Shown piece by piece: positions 1-12,800 of a DNA stretch of 64,000 bases. Position 1 is the first letter of the stretch. Every line of letters begins with the position of its first letter. The notes below the pieces were generated by a model. That model searched no databases, was not told the DNA's origin, and saw nothing but the letters and a program-made list of their open reading frames with translations. Source of the DNA: Nephrocerus scutellatus (Eukaryota > Arthropoda > Insecta > Diptera > Pipunculidae); NCBI GenBank assembly GCA_947095585.1, contig OX352761.1:36853260-36917259 (forward strand), read 5' to 3'. Position numbers and translations under genes: made by a program.

Positions 1-126
1 CAGGGTCCAAACCGAACATCAACCAGTGCAGACCATATGAAGTTATGGCGGTACATAGAAAGCAGCGAAGATGACAATGGTGAAGACTCATCTGAGGCAG
101 ATGAGGAGCAGGATGACCGAGTGTAA
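1..126 (+). CDS. C-terminal end of a retrotransposon ORF (partial)
   Basis: The reading frame is open from the left edge and stops at TAA 124-126, giving 41 codons. The tail is strongly acidic, with many Asp and Glu in the last 25 residues and the end QDDRV. The stop lies inside the first bases of the LTR that begins at 122. The BEL/Pao element at 49.06-56.64 kb has the same arrangement, with its pol stop a few bases inside its 3' LTR, so a BEL/Pao-type pol C-terminus is a reasonable guess. No catalytic motif lies in the window, so the family is inference only. Confidence 0.45.
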   Translation, partial: QGPNRTSTSADHMKLWRYIESSEDDNGEDSSEADEEQDDRV

Positions 127-422
127 AGTAAAGTTCTAAAACCCATCATCGAGTAGTATTTCGTCAGCCGTCGTGGAGTAAAGTTGTCGTATTTCAGTCG
201 TCGTTCAGCAGTCGTTACTTTCAGTCGTGTCAGTCGTCGTTCAGCAGTCGTTACTTTCAGTCGTGTCAGTCGTCGTTCAGCAGTCGTTACTTTCAGTCGT
301 GTCAGTCGTCGTTCAGCAGTCATTACTTACGTCGTCATTCAGTCGAATAATTTAATTCAATACATTTCCTTTTACATTTATATTTAATAAACTCTCTTAA
401 ACTTTGAACTTTTATTCTTACA
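122..422 (+). mobile_element. 3' LTR of an LTR retrotransposon, inserted in the satellite
   Basis: This 301-bp segment starts TGTAAAG and ends CTTACA, the TG...CA form of an LTR. A polyadenylation-like AATAAA lies near 386-391. The sequence directly after 422 (TCTATATTGTCTGG) is mid-monomer 118-bp satellite, so the segment interrupts a monomer at its 3' side. The left LTR and target-site duplication are outside the window, so both ends cannot be confirmed. Most of the LTR core is a 36-bp tandem repeat. Confidence 0.6.
195..330 (+). repeat. 36-bp minisatellite inside the LTR
   Basis: About 3.8 copies of a 36-bp unit built on CAGTCGTCGTTCAGCAGTCG, with unit starts at 195, 231, 267 and 303. The first three are almost identical. 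The run makes a short Arg/Ser/Val-rich open frame on the plus strand that I regard as a by-product of the repeat. Confidence 0.9.
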
Positions 423-3400
423 TCTATATTGTCTGGAATTTCTGGAACAAAGCAATTTTTCAAGCGATTCGCATGAAATTCGGAATGTAGGCCTAAGATG
501 TGATTATAAGATTTCTTCCTACGGATATTCTGGAATATAATCATTATTGTCTGGACTAAGATGCGACTATAATATTTCTTCCTACGGATATTCTGGAATA
601 TGATCATTATTGTCTGGAATATCTGGAGCAAAACAATTTCTCAAGCGATTCGCATGAAATTCGGAATGTAGGCTAAGATGTGATTATAAGATTTCTTCCT
701 ATGGAAATTCTGGAATATAATCATTATTGTCTGGAATATCTGGAGCAAAGCAATTTTCCAAGCGATTCGCATGAAATTTGGATTGTAGGACTAAGATGCT
801 ACTATAAGACTTCTTCCTATGGAAATTCTGGAATATAATCTATATTGTCTGGAATTTCTGGAACAAAGCAATTTCTCAAGCGATTCGCATGAAATTCGGA
901 ATGTAGGACTAAGATGTGACTATAAGAGATCTTCCTATGACAATTCTGGAATATAATCATTATTGTCTGGAATTTCTGGAACAAAGCAATTTCTCAAGCG
1001 ATTCGCCTGAAATTCGGAATGTAGGACTAAGATGTGATTATAATATTTCTTCCTACGGATATTCTAGAATATGATCATTATTGTCTGGACTAAGATGCGA
1101 CTATAAGATTTCTTTCTACGGAAATTCTGGAATATGATCATTGTCTGGAATTTCTGGAGCAAAGCAATTTTTCAAGCGATTCGCATGAAATTCGGAATGT
1201 AGGCCTAAGATGTGACTATAAGATTTCTTCCTATGGAAATTCTGGAATATAATCATTATTGTCTGGAATTTCTGGAACAAAGCAATTCGCATGAAATTCG
1301 GAATGTAGGACTAAGATGTGACTTTAAGATTTCTTCCTATGAAAATTCTGGAATATAATCATTATTGTCTGGAATTTCTGGAACAAAGCAATTTCTCAAG
1401 CGATTCGCATGAAATTCGGAATGTAGGCCTAAGATGTGACTATAAGATTTCTTCCTATGGAAATTCTGGAATATAATCATTATTATCTGGAATTTCTGGA
1501 AGAAAGCAATTTCTCAAGCGATTCGCATGAAATTCGGAATGTAGGACTAAGATGTGACTATAAGATTTCTTCCTATGAAAATTCTGGAATATAATCATTA
1601 TTGTCTGGAATTTCTGGAACAAAGCAATTTCTCAAGCGATTCGCATGAAATTCGGAATGTAGGACTAAGATGCGACTATAATATTTCTTCCTACGTATAT
1701 TCTGGAATATGATCATTATTGTCTGGACTAAGATGCGACTATAATATTTCTTCCTATGGATATTCTGGAATATGATCATTATTGTCTGGAACATCTGGAG
1801 CAAAGCAATATTTCAAGCGAATCGCATGAAATTCGGAATGTAGGACTAAGATGCGACTATAAGATTTCTTTCTACGGAAATTCTGGAATATGATCATTGC
1901 CTGGAATTTCTGGAGCAAAGCAATTTTTCAAGCGATTCGCATGAATTTCGGAATGTAGGCCTAAGATGTGACTATAAGATTTCTTCCTTTGGAAATTCTG
2001 GAATATAATCATTATTGTCTGGAATATCTGGAGCAAAGCAATTTTTCAAGCGATTCGCATGAAATTCGGAATGTAGGACTAAGATGCTACTATAAGACTT
2101 CTTCCTATGGAAATATAATCATTATTGTCTGGAATTTCTGGAACACAGTCAAAAAGAAAAAAGCGACTATAAGATTTCTTCATATGGAAATTCTGGAATA
2201 TAATCATTATTGTCTGGAATTTCTGGAACAAAGCAATTTCTCAAGCGATTCGCATGAAATTCGGAATGTAGGACTAAGATGCGACTAAAAGATTTCTTCC
2301 TATGGAAATGCTGGAATATAATCATTATTGTCTGGAATTTCTGGAACAAAGCAATTTCTCAAGCGATTCGTAGAAATTCGGAATGTAGGACTAAGATGTG
2401 ACTATAAGATTTCTTCCTATGGAAATTCTGGAATATAATCATTATTGTCTGGAATTTCTGGAACAAAGCAATTTCTCAAGCGATTCGCATGAAATTCGGA
2501 ATGTAGGACTAAGATGCGACTATAAGATTTCTTCCTATGGAAATTCTGGAATATAATCATTATTGTCTGGAATTTCTGGAACAAAGCAATTTCTCAAGCG
2601 ATTTGCATGAAATTCGGAATGTAGGACTAAGATGTGACTATAAGATTTATTCCTATGGAAATTCTGGAATAAATACATTATTGTCTGGAATTTCTGGAAC
2701 AAAGCAATTTCTCAAGCGATTCGCATGAAATTCGGAATGTAGGACTAAGATGCGACTATAAGATTTCTTCCTATGGAAATTCTGGAATATAATCATTATT
2801 GTCTGGAATTTCAGGAACAAAGCAATTTCGCAAGCGATTCGCATGAAATTCGGAATGTAGGACTAAGATGCTACTATAAGACTTCTTCCTATGGAAATTC
2901 TGGAATATAATCATTATTGTCTGGAATTTCTGAAACAAAGCAATTTCTCAAGCGATTCGCATGAAATTCGGAATGTAGGATTAAGATGCGACTATAAGAT
3001 TTCTTCCTATGGAAATTCTGGAATATAATCATTATTGTCTGGAATTTCTGGAACAAAGCAATTTCTCAAGCGATTCGCATGAAATTCGGAATGTAGGACT
3101 AAGATGTGACTATAAGATTTCTTCCTATGAAAATTCTGGAATATAATCATTATTGTCTGGAATTTCTGGAACAAAGCAATTTCTCAAGCGATTCGCATGA
3201 AATTCGGAATGTAGAACTAAGATGCTACTATAAGACTTCATCCTATGGAAATTCTGGAATATAATCTATATTGTCTGGAATTTCTGGAACAAAGCAATTT
3301 TTCAAGCGATTCGCATGAAATTCGGAATGTAGGCTTAAGATGTGATTATACGATTTCTTCCTACGGATATTCTGGAATATAATCATTATTGTCTGGACTA

Positions 3401-5312
3401 AGATGCGACTATAATATTTCTTCCTACGTATATTCTGGAATATGATCATTATTGTCTGGAATATCTGGAGCAAAACAATTTCTCAAGCGATTCGCATGAA
3501 ATTCGGAATGTAGGCTAAGATGTGATTATAAGATTTCTTCCTATGGAAATTCTGGAATATAATCATTATTGTCTGGAATATCTGAAGCAAAGCAATTTTT
3601 CAAGCGATTCGCATGAACTTCGGATTGTAGGACTAAGATGCTACTATAAGACTTCTTCCTATGGAAATTCTGGAATATAATCTATATTGTCTGGAATTTC
3701 TGGAACAAAGCAATTTCTCAAGCGATTCGCATGAAATTCGGAATGTAGGACTAAGATGCGACTATAATATTTCTTCCTACGTATATTCTGGAATATGATC
3801 ATTATTGTCTGGACTAAGATGCGACTATAATATTTCTTCCTATGGATATTCTGGAATATGATCATTATTGTCTGGAATATCTGGAGCAAAGCAATATTTC
3901 AAGCGAATCGCATGAAATTCGGAATGTAGGACTAAGATGCGACTATAATATTTCTTTCTACGGAAATTCTGGAATATGACCATTGTCTGGAATTTCTGGA
4001 GCAAAGCAATTTTTCAAGCGATTCGCATGAAATTCGGAATGTAGGCCTAAGATGTGACTATAAGATTTCTTCCTATGGAAATTCTGGAATATAATCATTA
4101 TTATCTGGAATTTCTGGAACAAAGCAATTTCTCAAGCGATTCGCATGAAATTCGGAATGTAGGACTAAGATGCGACTATAATATTTCTTTCTAAGGATAT
4201 TCTGGAATATGATCATTATTGTCTGGACTAAGATGCGACTATAATATTTCTTCCTACGAATATTCTGGAATATGATCATTATTGTCTGGAATATCTGGAG
4301 CAAAGCAATATTTCAAGCGATTCGCATGAAATTCGGAATGTAGGACTAAGATGCGACTATAAGATTTCTTCCTATGGAAATTCTGGAATATAATCATTAT
4401 TGTCTGGAATTTCAGGAACAAAGCAATTTCGCAAGCGATTCGCATGAAATTCGGAATGTAGGACTAAGATGCTACTATAAGACTTCTTCCTATGGAAATT
4501 CTGGAATATAATCATTATTGTCTGGAATTTCTGGAACAAAGCAATTTCTCAAGCGATTCGCATGAAATTCGGAATGTAGGACTAAGATGCGACTATAAGA
4601 TTTCTTCCTATGGAAATTCTGGAATATAATCATTATTGTCTGGAATTTCTGGAACAAAGCAATTTCTCAAGCGATTCGCATGAAATTCGGAATGTAGGAC
4701 TAAGATGTGACTATAAGATTTCTTCCTATGAAAATTCTAGAATATAATCATTATTGTCTGGAATTTCTGGAACAAAGCAATTTCTCAAGCGATTCGCATG
4801 AAATTCGGAATGTAGGACTAAGATGCTACTATAAGACTTCATCCTATGGAAATTCTGGAATATAATCTATATTGTCTGGAATTTCTGGAACAAAGCAATT
4901 TTTCAAGCGATTCGCATGAAATTCGGAATGTAGGCCTAAGATGTGATTATACGATTTCTTCCTACGGATATTCTGGAATATAATCATTATTGTCTGGACT
5001 AAGATGCGACTATAATATTTCTTCCTACGTATATTCTGGAATATGATCGTTATTGTCTGGAATATCTGGAGCAAAACAATTTCTCAAGCGATTCGCATGA
5101 AATTCGGAATGTAGGCTAAGATGTGATTATAAGATTTCTTCCTATGGAAATTCTGGAATATAATCATTATTGTCTGGAATATCTGGAGCAAAGCAATTTT
5201 TCAAGCGATTCGCATGAAATTCGGAATGTAGGACTAAGATGTGACTATAAGATTTCTTCCTATGAAAATTCTGGAATATAATCATTATTGTCTGGAATTT
5301 CTGGAACAAAGC
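423..5312. repeat. 118-bp satellite array, block 1
   Basis: Tandem array with a 118-bp monomer; the phrase GAAATTCTGG recurs for example at 2540 and 2658. Full monomers are mixed with a 63-bp short form that lacks the middle 55 bp (example unit starts 523 and 586). Monomers share landmarks such as ATTCTGGAATATAATCATTA, AAGCGATTCGCATGAAATTC and GACTAAGATGCGACTATAAG. Short minus-strand frames of 60-100 codons recur through the block but follow from the repeat. No promoter, RNA gene or unrelated insert was seen here. Confidence 0.97.
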
Positions 5313-5573
5313 ATCATTATTCCCAGATGTCAGCGTGAGTGGACGTATTTTCAATTTCTCTCCAAGTAATTGTTCGGTCCTGTTTTAATTAATATTAAAG
5401 TTGATTGTGTTGTGCGTTTCGACGGGTTTTAAGTCACAAATTTAAAAATCTTTGGTTTTGAAATCATAACTTTCATAAATTCAGACAAGTTAAAAAAAAA
5501 GAACCTTGAATTCCTTGTGCTAAAGTTTAATATTTTAAATTTGCTGTTACTGTTCAGTTTCTTTCTCGCGAAT

Positions 5574-6563
5574 ATGTCTTCAAACACATCTCTTGACACA
5601 AACACGAGCGGAGTACACACCCGCTCTAAGAAATCAGCGAGTGTATCAACCGTTACATCACAAAAACATATCAGCACTCCGTCATCAAGAAGTGGTGTAG
5701 CTGGTCAAACAACGAAGGTTTTCACACCCAGCGAGGTTTTGTACAAAAATGCATCTGCTGTCTCAGGTCAATCCAACGCTCTCACTCTCAGTCAGTTCGA
5801 AGAACGCTTGACTAAACACACCGATGCTATTATGAACCGGGTTTCTGCCGAAATGAGCACTCTGCGTGCAGATCTATTGAATCAAATTACACTCTTCGAG
5901 CAGAATTGGACAAGCAGTTTTCATAATATTGAAGAATCTCTTAAAGACCTCCATTTCCGCGTGGAGAATGTCGAGTCTAAGTGTATTGAGTCTGAAGCAA
6001 TAAAAAATAGCTTAGCTGATTTACAAAGGCGTTGTGATACCTTGGAACGTAGCAACCTAGCAGCTGATGCCATCCTCAAAGGAGTTCCGCAACTACAAGA
6101 AGAAAACTTGAAGTCGATTTTCCACCATTTGTGCCACACTATCAACTGTAAACCCCCCGTATTGAAGGCTATTTTCCGTTCTAAACGAAGTGATAATACC
6201 AATGATCCCCCAATCATTCTCAAATTCGCAACAGCTCAAGAAAGAAACAGCGTCTTAAAATCTCTTGCGGAGCATCGCAAAAGTGAGGGAAAGCAGCTTT
6301 CTCTTCATGATGTTGGTTTTGACTCCAATAAAAATATTTATTTGAATGAGAGCTTGACAAGCAGAAATCACTCAATTCTGCAAAAAGCGGTTCACATGAA
6401 GCGACGCAAGCAACTTTTTTCTACATTCACGCGCTCTGGAGCTGTTTGGGTTAGAGTGAGGAAGAATGAGAATGCCATCAATGTTGACGACTATGGAATT
6501 TTGGACGAATTCATTACGGCGAGAAATTTAAATAGTGCTGATGATAACAGTGAAGAAGTTTAA
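5574..6563 (+). CDS. LINE ORF1 protein, coiled coil plus RRM-like domain (copy A)
   Basis: Predicted 329-residue nucleic-acid chaperone-type ORF1 protein. I take the ATG at 5574 (MSSNTSLD) as start; an upstream in-frame GTG gives a hydrophobic leader that looks accidental. Residues 1-60 are Ser/Thr-rich and basic. Residues about 75-160 have heptad-like spacing consistent with a coiled coil. About 161-235 resemble the RNA-binding fold of L1-type and baculovirus-FP-like ORF1 proteins (starting DAILKGVPQLQEENL), followed by a basic C-terminal region with KRRKQLF. There are no CCHC knuckles, unlike the Jockey-clade ORF1 elsewhere in this window. The frame appears identical to its copy at 13929-14918. 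Function is inferred from fold and position. Confidence 0.85.
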   Translation: MSSNTSLDTNTSGVHTRSKKSASVSTVTSQKHISTPSSRSGVAGQTTKVFTPSEVLYKNASAVSGQSNALTLSQFEERLTKHTDAIMNRVSAEMSTLRADLLNQITLFEQNWTSSFHNIEESLKDLHFRVENVESKCIESEAIKNSLADLQRRCDTLERSNLAADAILKGVPQLQEENLKSIFHHLCHTINCKPPVLKAIFRSKRSDNTNDPPIILKFATAQERNSVLKSLAEHRKSEGKQLSLHDVGFDSNKNIYLNESLTSRNHSILQKAVHMKRRKQLFSTFTRSGAVWVRVRKNENAINVDDYGILDEFITARNLNSADDNSEEV

Positions 6564-6766
6564 CTTTATGCAGCAAACGTACAATAGTATGCACTCAGTT
6601 TACACATTATTTCTCTTTTCTTCTTTTATTATTTCTCTTATCTTTTACTATCAGTCTCTAACATATTATATTAATTTCAAAAGATTTACGTCACTATTCT
6701 TGGCATTTGTTTCGCACGTAATAATTTTCGTAGGTGTGTTTCTTAATTTATTACTTTTTTACAGAA

Positions 6767-9514
6767 ATGAATGGTAATTCTCGCTCAAGGGGTGGAAGTT
6801 ACTTGGATGATTCAAGAACATTGCTTAACATTCTCTGCAAACATAAAGATGGTATTAACTTATGTCACCTAAATTCACAAAGCATCAAAAACAAAATTGA
6901 TGATTTGCGGCAAATTTTTGACGATAGCATGGTGGATATTCTATGTCTTTCGGAAACTTGGTTAAAACCTGAAATATGTACAGATATGTTCAGGTTGCAT
7001 AATTTTAGACTTATTCGGGCAGATAGGCAAAACAAAATAGGTGGAGGTGTTGCCATCTATATAAAAAATCGCTACAGGTTTCATATTGTCAAAATGTCTT
7101 CTGCAGAAGACCTAATTGAGTACATTTTCCTAGAGGTAAATTTTGGTCATAAAAAGCTATTAGTTGGTTGTATATATATGGCTCCTAATGTGGTAAACTA
7201 TACTTTAATACGGGATCTACTTGAGGACTTAGTTCTATTGCATACGGACATTGTAATTTGTGGAGATTTAAACATAAACATATTGGATAACAGGAACAAA
7301 CCCTTTTTAGATATGGTTGAGTCGTTCAAGTTATGTTTTGCGAACTATAGTCGCCCAACTCACTTCATGCCTAATAAAATTCCTTCACTGCTGGACCTTA
7401 TTTTCATATCAGATCATAATTTAATAACGCACTACGACCAGCTGTTAGCACCTGCTTTCTCTCATCACGATATGCTGTTCTTAAACTTACATGTATATCT
7501 GCCAAATATGGAAGAACAATGTAAGATCTAATATATTTATAAAAATATCTGCTTGGATCACTTATTTTATGATTGTCAAAATTTAAATTGGTTACCTATT
7601 TATACAACAAGTGATGTCAGCAAGCAAATAGAAATCTTTAATGAAAATATTCTGTATCTTTTCAATAAACATGTGCCTGTTAGGATAAGTCAATCTAAAA
7701 GGAGAACTTTACCTTGGTTTACACAAGAAGTAATCGATCTCATCAAACAGCGTGATATTTTATATGCAAGATGGAGAAGATACAGGTGTTCTGCAATTCA
7801 CAATGAATTTAAATTAACACGCAATGCTGTGACATCTCTTATTCGTAGAAACAAGCAGACTTTCTATCAGAATAAATTTTCGACCTGCGATTCTAGTTCC
7901 AAGTTTTGGAAAAATGTTCGTCAAGTTGGACTAGGTAAACAGTCTGTGCCAATCGATGTGAACCTAAATGAATTGAATGCCAAGTTTATTCAACCTCCCT
8001 CATTAACAACAAGTTCATTTAATGAATTGGAAATTAGAACTGACCTCACAGGTTCGCTTTCACTTTCAGGCTTAGATGAAATATATGTAGGTCTATCAAT
8101 ATTAAAAATAAAATCAAAAGCGGTTGGTTCCGACAATATCCATCCTGATTTCGTCAAAGTACTTCTTCCCGCCATACTACATCATATCACACATATATTC
8201 AATACCATTATTACAACCTCAACTTTTCCCGAAGGCTGGAAGACCGCAAAAGTTATACCTTTACCTAAAGTGTCAACATCCAATGGAACAGAATATCGTC
8301 CTATAGCAATACTACCATTTTTAAGCAAAGTCTTTGAAGCGATTGTAAGCAACCAAATAAAAAATTTTCTTAATAGTAAAAAGCTACTTACTGAATACCA
8401 GTCTGGTTTTCGGGAGAAACACAGTTGCACTACGGCTCTCCTAAAGGTTTGTGACGATATACGTGCTGGTTTGGATAGTGACATGTCAGGACTAATTGTT
8501 TTTCTTGACTTTTCCAAGGCTTTCGACTCTGTCAATCATTGCTTATTAGTCAAGAAACTTAAAGAAAAATTTATTTTTGGAAATTCTTTATGTAACCTTC
8601 TATCATCATATCTCTTTAATCGGTCGCAATATGTTATTAACAATAATGAATGTTCATCTAAACTAAAAGTTCCGTTGGGTGTACCACAAGGTTCTATACT
8701 TGGTCCGCTATTATTCACATGTTTCATAAACGACATAGGAGGCCACATAACGTCTAAGTATCACATATACGCGGATGATGTGCAGCTATATACTCTCTTT
8801 CCTAATAGTCACAAAACTCTTGCCTTTAGCAAAATTAATCATGTACTAAGTCAAGTACTTCTTTGGTCGGAAGAAAATAAGCTTAGCCTCAATCCGAGAA
8901 AAACTAAGGCGCTAATAATTAATAGAAGTAAAACCAAAGAAAATTATCCAATGCTGTATCTTAATGGCTTACCAGTGGAAACTGTATCAAATTTTAAAAA
9001 TCTAGGAATTTACTTTAGTGAAACCTTCAGCTGGAATGTCCACATTAATAAAATAGTGTCAAAAGTTTACGGTGCTCTTCGCGGCCTAAGTCCCACTGCA
9101 AAATATCTTCCGCAGCACGTTAAATTGAAGCTTGTGAAATCATTCATTTTACCTATTATGCTATATGGATGTGAGATTTTTTCATGCATTGATAGTGGCT
9201 CAATGAGACGTATCACTGTTGCTTATAACAGTTGTGCAAGATATATCTTCAATGTTAGCCGACACGTGCATATTTCAGAGTTTTCCAAGCAGATTGCTGG
9301 TTCTTCTTTAATGAGTTTATTTAAGTATAAAACTATTGCAACATTAAATAAAATAATTACCACTAAAGAGCCTAAATATCTATTTGAAAAATTCAACTTT
9401 GCTAGAAGTCTGGTCTGGTCACCTCTCGTCAGTTCTTCGTTTATTCATCTAAACTTTGGAATCTTCTACCCCCTGATATTAGACAAACAAGAAACACGAA
9501 CACCTTTAAGTTAA
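6767..9514 (+). pseudogene. LINE ORF2 endonuclease-RT with one nonsense codon (copy A)
   Basis: Same gene as the intact 15122-17869 copy, but codon 255 is TAA (7529-7531) where copy B has CAA (Gln). The stop falls just after the endonuclease domain, so a truncated endonuclease could be made while the RT (YADD near 8768-8779) could only come from readthrough or reinitiation. Everything else reads through. The ATG at 6767 is chosen over an upstream in-frame GTG at 6734. About 203 bp of T-rich sequence separate ORF1 from ORF2. Confidence 0.93.
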
Positions 9515-9680
9515 AAGTTTTTCAGTTTTATGCCGAGGGTCACTGACGTTATCTTTTGAACTCCTAAATCTTCTCTTTATCTTTTTATTTTTTTTTCCTA
9601 TTTTCATAATTTAATCTTAACTTAAATTTTTATTGTTATCTTATTTTTTGTAATTTCTTATTTCACCACACTTTCATGGT

Positions 9681-9722
<42 letters not shown>

Positions 9723-9867
9723 TTTAGTTTTTTAATTTAGCTTTAAGTATAATGTAATGATTAATTTTCAAATGGTTAAACGATACATTGTAAAATAACT
9801 TGTGTATAACAAAAAGATTGACTCTTAAATGCACAAAGAATGAATGGTTAAATAAATAAATAAATAA

Positions 9868-12800
9868 AAGCAATTTCTCAAGCGATTCGCATGAAATTCG
9901 GAATGTAGGCCTAAGATGTGACTATAAGATTTCTTCCTATGAAAATTCTGGAATATAATCATTATTGTCTGGAATTTCTGGAACAAAGCAATTTCTCAAG
10001 CGATTCGCATGAAATTCGGAATGTAGGACTAAGATGCGACTATAATATTTCTTCCTACGTATATTCTGGAATATGATCATTATTGTCTGGACTAAGATGC
10101 GACTATAATATTTCTTCCTATGGATATTCTGGAATATGATCATTATTGTCTGGAATATCTGGAGCAAAGCAATATTTCAAGCGAATCGCATGAAATTCGG
10201 AATGTAGGACTAAGATGCGACTATAAGATTTCTTTCTACGGAAATTCTGGAATATGATCATTGTCTGGAATTTCTGGAGCAAAGCAATTTTTCAAGCGAT
10301 TCGCATGAAATTCGGAATGTAGGCCTAAGATGTGACTATAAGATTTCTTCCTATGGAAATTCTGGAATATAATCATTATTATCTGGAATTTCTGGAACAA
10401 AGCAATTTCTCAAGCGATTCGCATGAAATTCGGAATGTAGGACTAAGATGCGACTATAATATTTCTTTCTAAGGATATTCTGGAATATGATCATTATTGT
10501 CTGGACTAAGATGCGACTATAATATTTCTTCCTACGAATATTCTGGAATATGATCATTATTGCCTGGAATATCTGGAGCAAAGCAATATTTCAAGCGATT
10601 CGCATGAAATTCGGAATGTAGGACTAATATGCGACTATAAGATTTCTTCCTACGCAAATTCTGGAATATGATCATTATTGTCTGGAATTTCTGGAGCAAA
10701 GCAATTTTTCAAGCGATTCGCATGAAATTCGGAATGTAGGACTAAGATGCTACTATAAGACTTCTTCCTATGGAAATTCTGGAATATAATCTATATTGTC
10801 TGGAATTTCTGGAACAAAGCAATTTCTCAAGCGATTCGCATGAAATTCGGAATGTAGGACTAAGATGCTACTATAAGACTTCATCCTATGGAAATTCTGG
10901 AATATAATCTATATTGTCTGGAATTTCTGGAACAAAGCAATTTTTCAAGCGATTCGCATGAAATTCGGAATGTAGGCCTAAGATGTGATTATAAGATTTC
11001 TTCCTACGGATATTCTGGAATATAATCATTATTGTCTGGACTAAGATGCGACTATAATATTTCTTCCTACGGATATTCTGGAATATGATCATTATTGTCT
11101 GGTATATCTGGAGCAAAACAATTTCTCAAGCGATTCGCATGAAATTCGGAATGTAGGCTAAGATGTGATTATAAGATTTCTTCCTATGGAAATTCTGGAA
11201 TATAATCATTATTGTCTGGAATATCTGGAGCAAAGCAATTTTCCAAGCGATTCGCATGAAATTTGGATTGTAGGACTAAGATGCTACTATAAGACTTCTT
11301 CCTATGGAAATTCTGGAATATAATCTATATTGTCTGGAATTTCTGGAACAAAGCAATTTCTCAAGCGATTCGCATGAAATTCGGAATGTAGGACTAAGAT
11401 GTGACTATAAGAGATCTTCCTATGAAAATTCTGGAATATAATCATTATTGTCTGGAATTTCTGGAACAAAGCAATTTCTCAAGCGATTCGCCTGAAATTC
11501 GGAATGTAGGACTAAGATGTGATTATAATATTTCTTCCTACGGATATTCTAGAATATGATCATTATTGTCTGGACTAAGATGCGACTATAAGATTTCTTT
11601 CTACGGAAATTCTGGAATATGATCATTGTCTGGAATTTCTGGAGCAAAGCAATTTTTCAAGCGATTCGCATGAAATTCGGAATGTAGGCTTAAGATGTGA
11701 TTATACGATTTCTTCCTACGGATATTCTGGAATATAATCATTATTGTCTGGACTAAGATGCGACTATAATATTTCTTCCTACGTATATTCTGGAATATGA
11801 TCATTATTGTCTGGAATATCTGGAGCAAAACAATTTCTCAAGCGATTCGCATGAAATTCGGAATGTAGGCTAAGATGTGATTATAAGATTTCTTCCTATG
11901 GAAATTCTGGAATATAATCATTATTGTCTGGAATATCTGAAGCAAAGCAATTTTTCAAGCGATTCGCATGAACTTCGGATTGTAGGACTAAGATGCTACT
12001 ATAAGACTTCTTCCTATGGAAATTCTGGAATATAATCTATATTGTCTGGAATTTCTGGAACAAAGCAATTTCTCAAGCGATTCGCATGAAATTCGGAATG
12101 TAGGACTAAGATGCGACTATAATATTTCTTCCTACGTATATTCTGGAATATGATCATTATTGTCTGGACTAAGATGCGACTATAATATTTCTTCCTATGG
12201 ATATTCTGGAATATGATCATTATTGTCTGGAATATCTGGAGCAAAGCAATATTTCAAGCGAATCGCATGAAATTCGGAATGTAGGACTAAGATGCGACTA
12301 TAATATTTCTTTCTACGGAAATTCTGGAATATGACCATTGTCTGGAATTTCTGGAGCAAAGCAATTTTTCAAGCGATTCGCATGAAATTCGGAATGTAGG
12401 CCTAAGATGTGACTATAAGATTTCTTCCTATGGAAATTCTGGAATATAATCATTATTATCTGGAATTTCTGGAACAAAGCAATTTCTCAAGCGATTCGCA
12501 TGAAATTCGGAATGTAGGACTAAGATGCGACTATAATATTTCTTTCTAAGGATATTCTGGAATATGATCATTATTGTCTGGACTAAGATGCGACTATAAT
12601 ATTTCTTCCTACGAATATTCTGGAATATGATCATTATTGTCTGGAATATCTGGAGCAAAGCAATATTTCAAGCGATTCGCATGAAATTCGGAATGTAGGA
12701 CTAAGATGCGACTATAAGATTTCTTCCTATGGAAATTCTGGAATATAATCATTATTGTCTGGAATTTCAGGAACAAAGCAATTTCGCAAGCGATTCGCAT

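Larger units (their letters stand above)
5313..9867 (+). mobile_element. CR1-like (Jockey superfamily) LINE, copy A
   Basis: Non-LTR retrotransposon of about 4.55 kb inserted in a satellite monomer. Left flank ends GGAACAAAGC(A) and right flank resumes (A)AAGCAATTTCTC; the uninterrupted monomer reads GGAACAAAGCAATTTCTC, so nothing was lost and a short target duplication of up to about 6 bp (AAAGCA) is possible. The 3' end is a (TAAA)n tail at about 9848-9866 and the 3' UTR contains a long poly-T run near 9690-9717. Two ORFs follow LINE order: a coiled-coil ORF1, then endonuclease plus RT. ORF2 carries one nonsense codon, so this copy should not encode a full polyprotein. Confidence 0.92.
3290..11644. 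repeat. 8.36-kb tandem duplication unit, copy 1
   Basis: First copy of a direct tandem duplication containing satellite, LINE copy A and more satellite. Sequence at 3290 onward matches 11645 onward at an offset of 8355 bp up to the LINE poly-T tract, and 8358 bp after it because the tract is longer in copy 2. Left of about 3290 the two sides differ (GGAAC versus GGAGC before CAAAGC), which sets the breakpoint within satellite sequence. The ORFs inside match their partners apart from one nonsense change. Confidence 0.9.

Noticed and set aside
184..387. Ser/Arg/Val repeat frame on the plus strand
   Set aside because: Encoded by the 36-bp minisatellite of the LTR; non-ATG start.
6535..6777. 80-codon hydrophobic frame between LINE ORF1 and ORF2
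   Set aside because: Lies in a T-rich spacer, overlaps both ORFs, and has no ATG at its first codon; hydrophobicity follows from T-richness.
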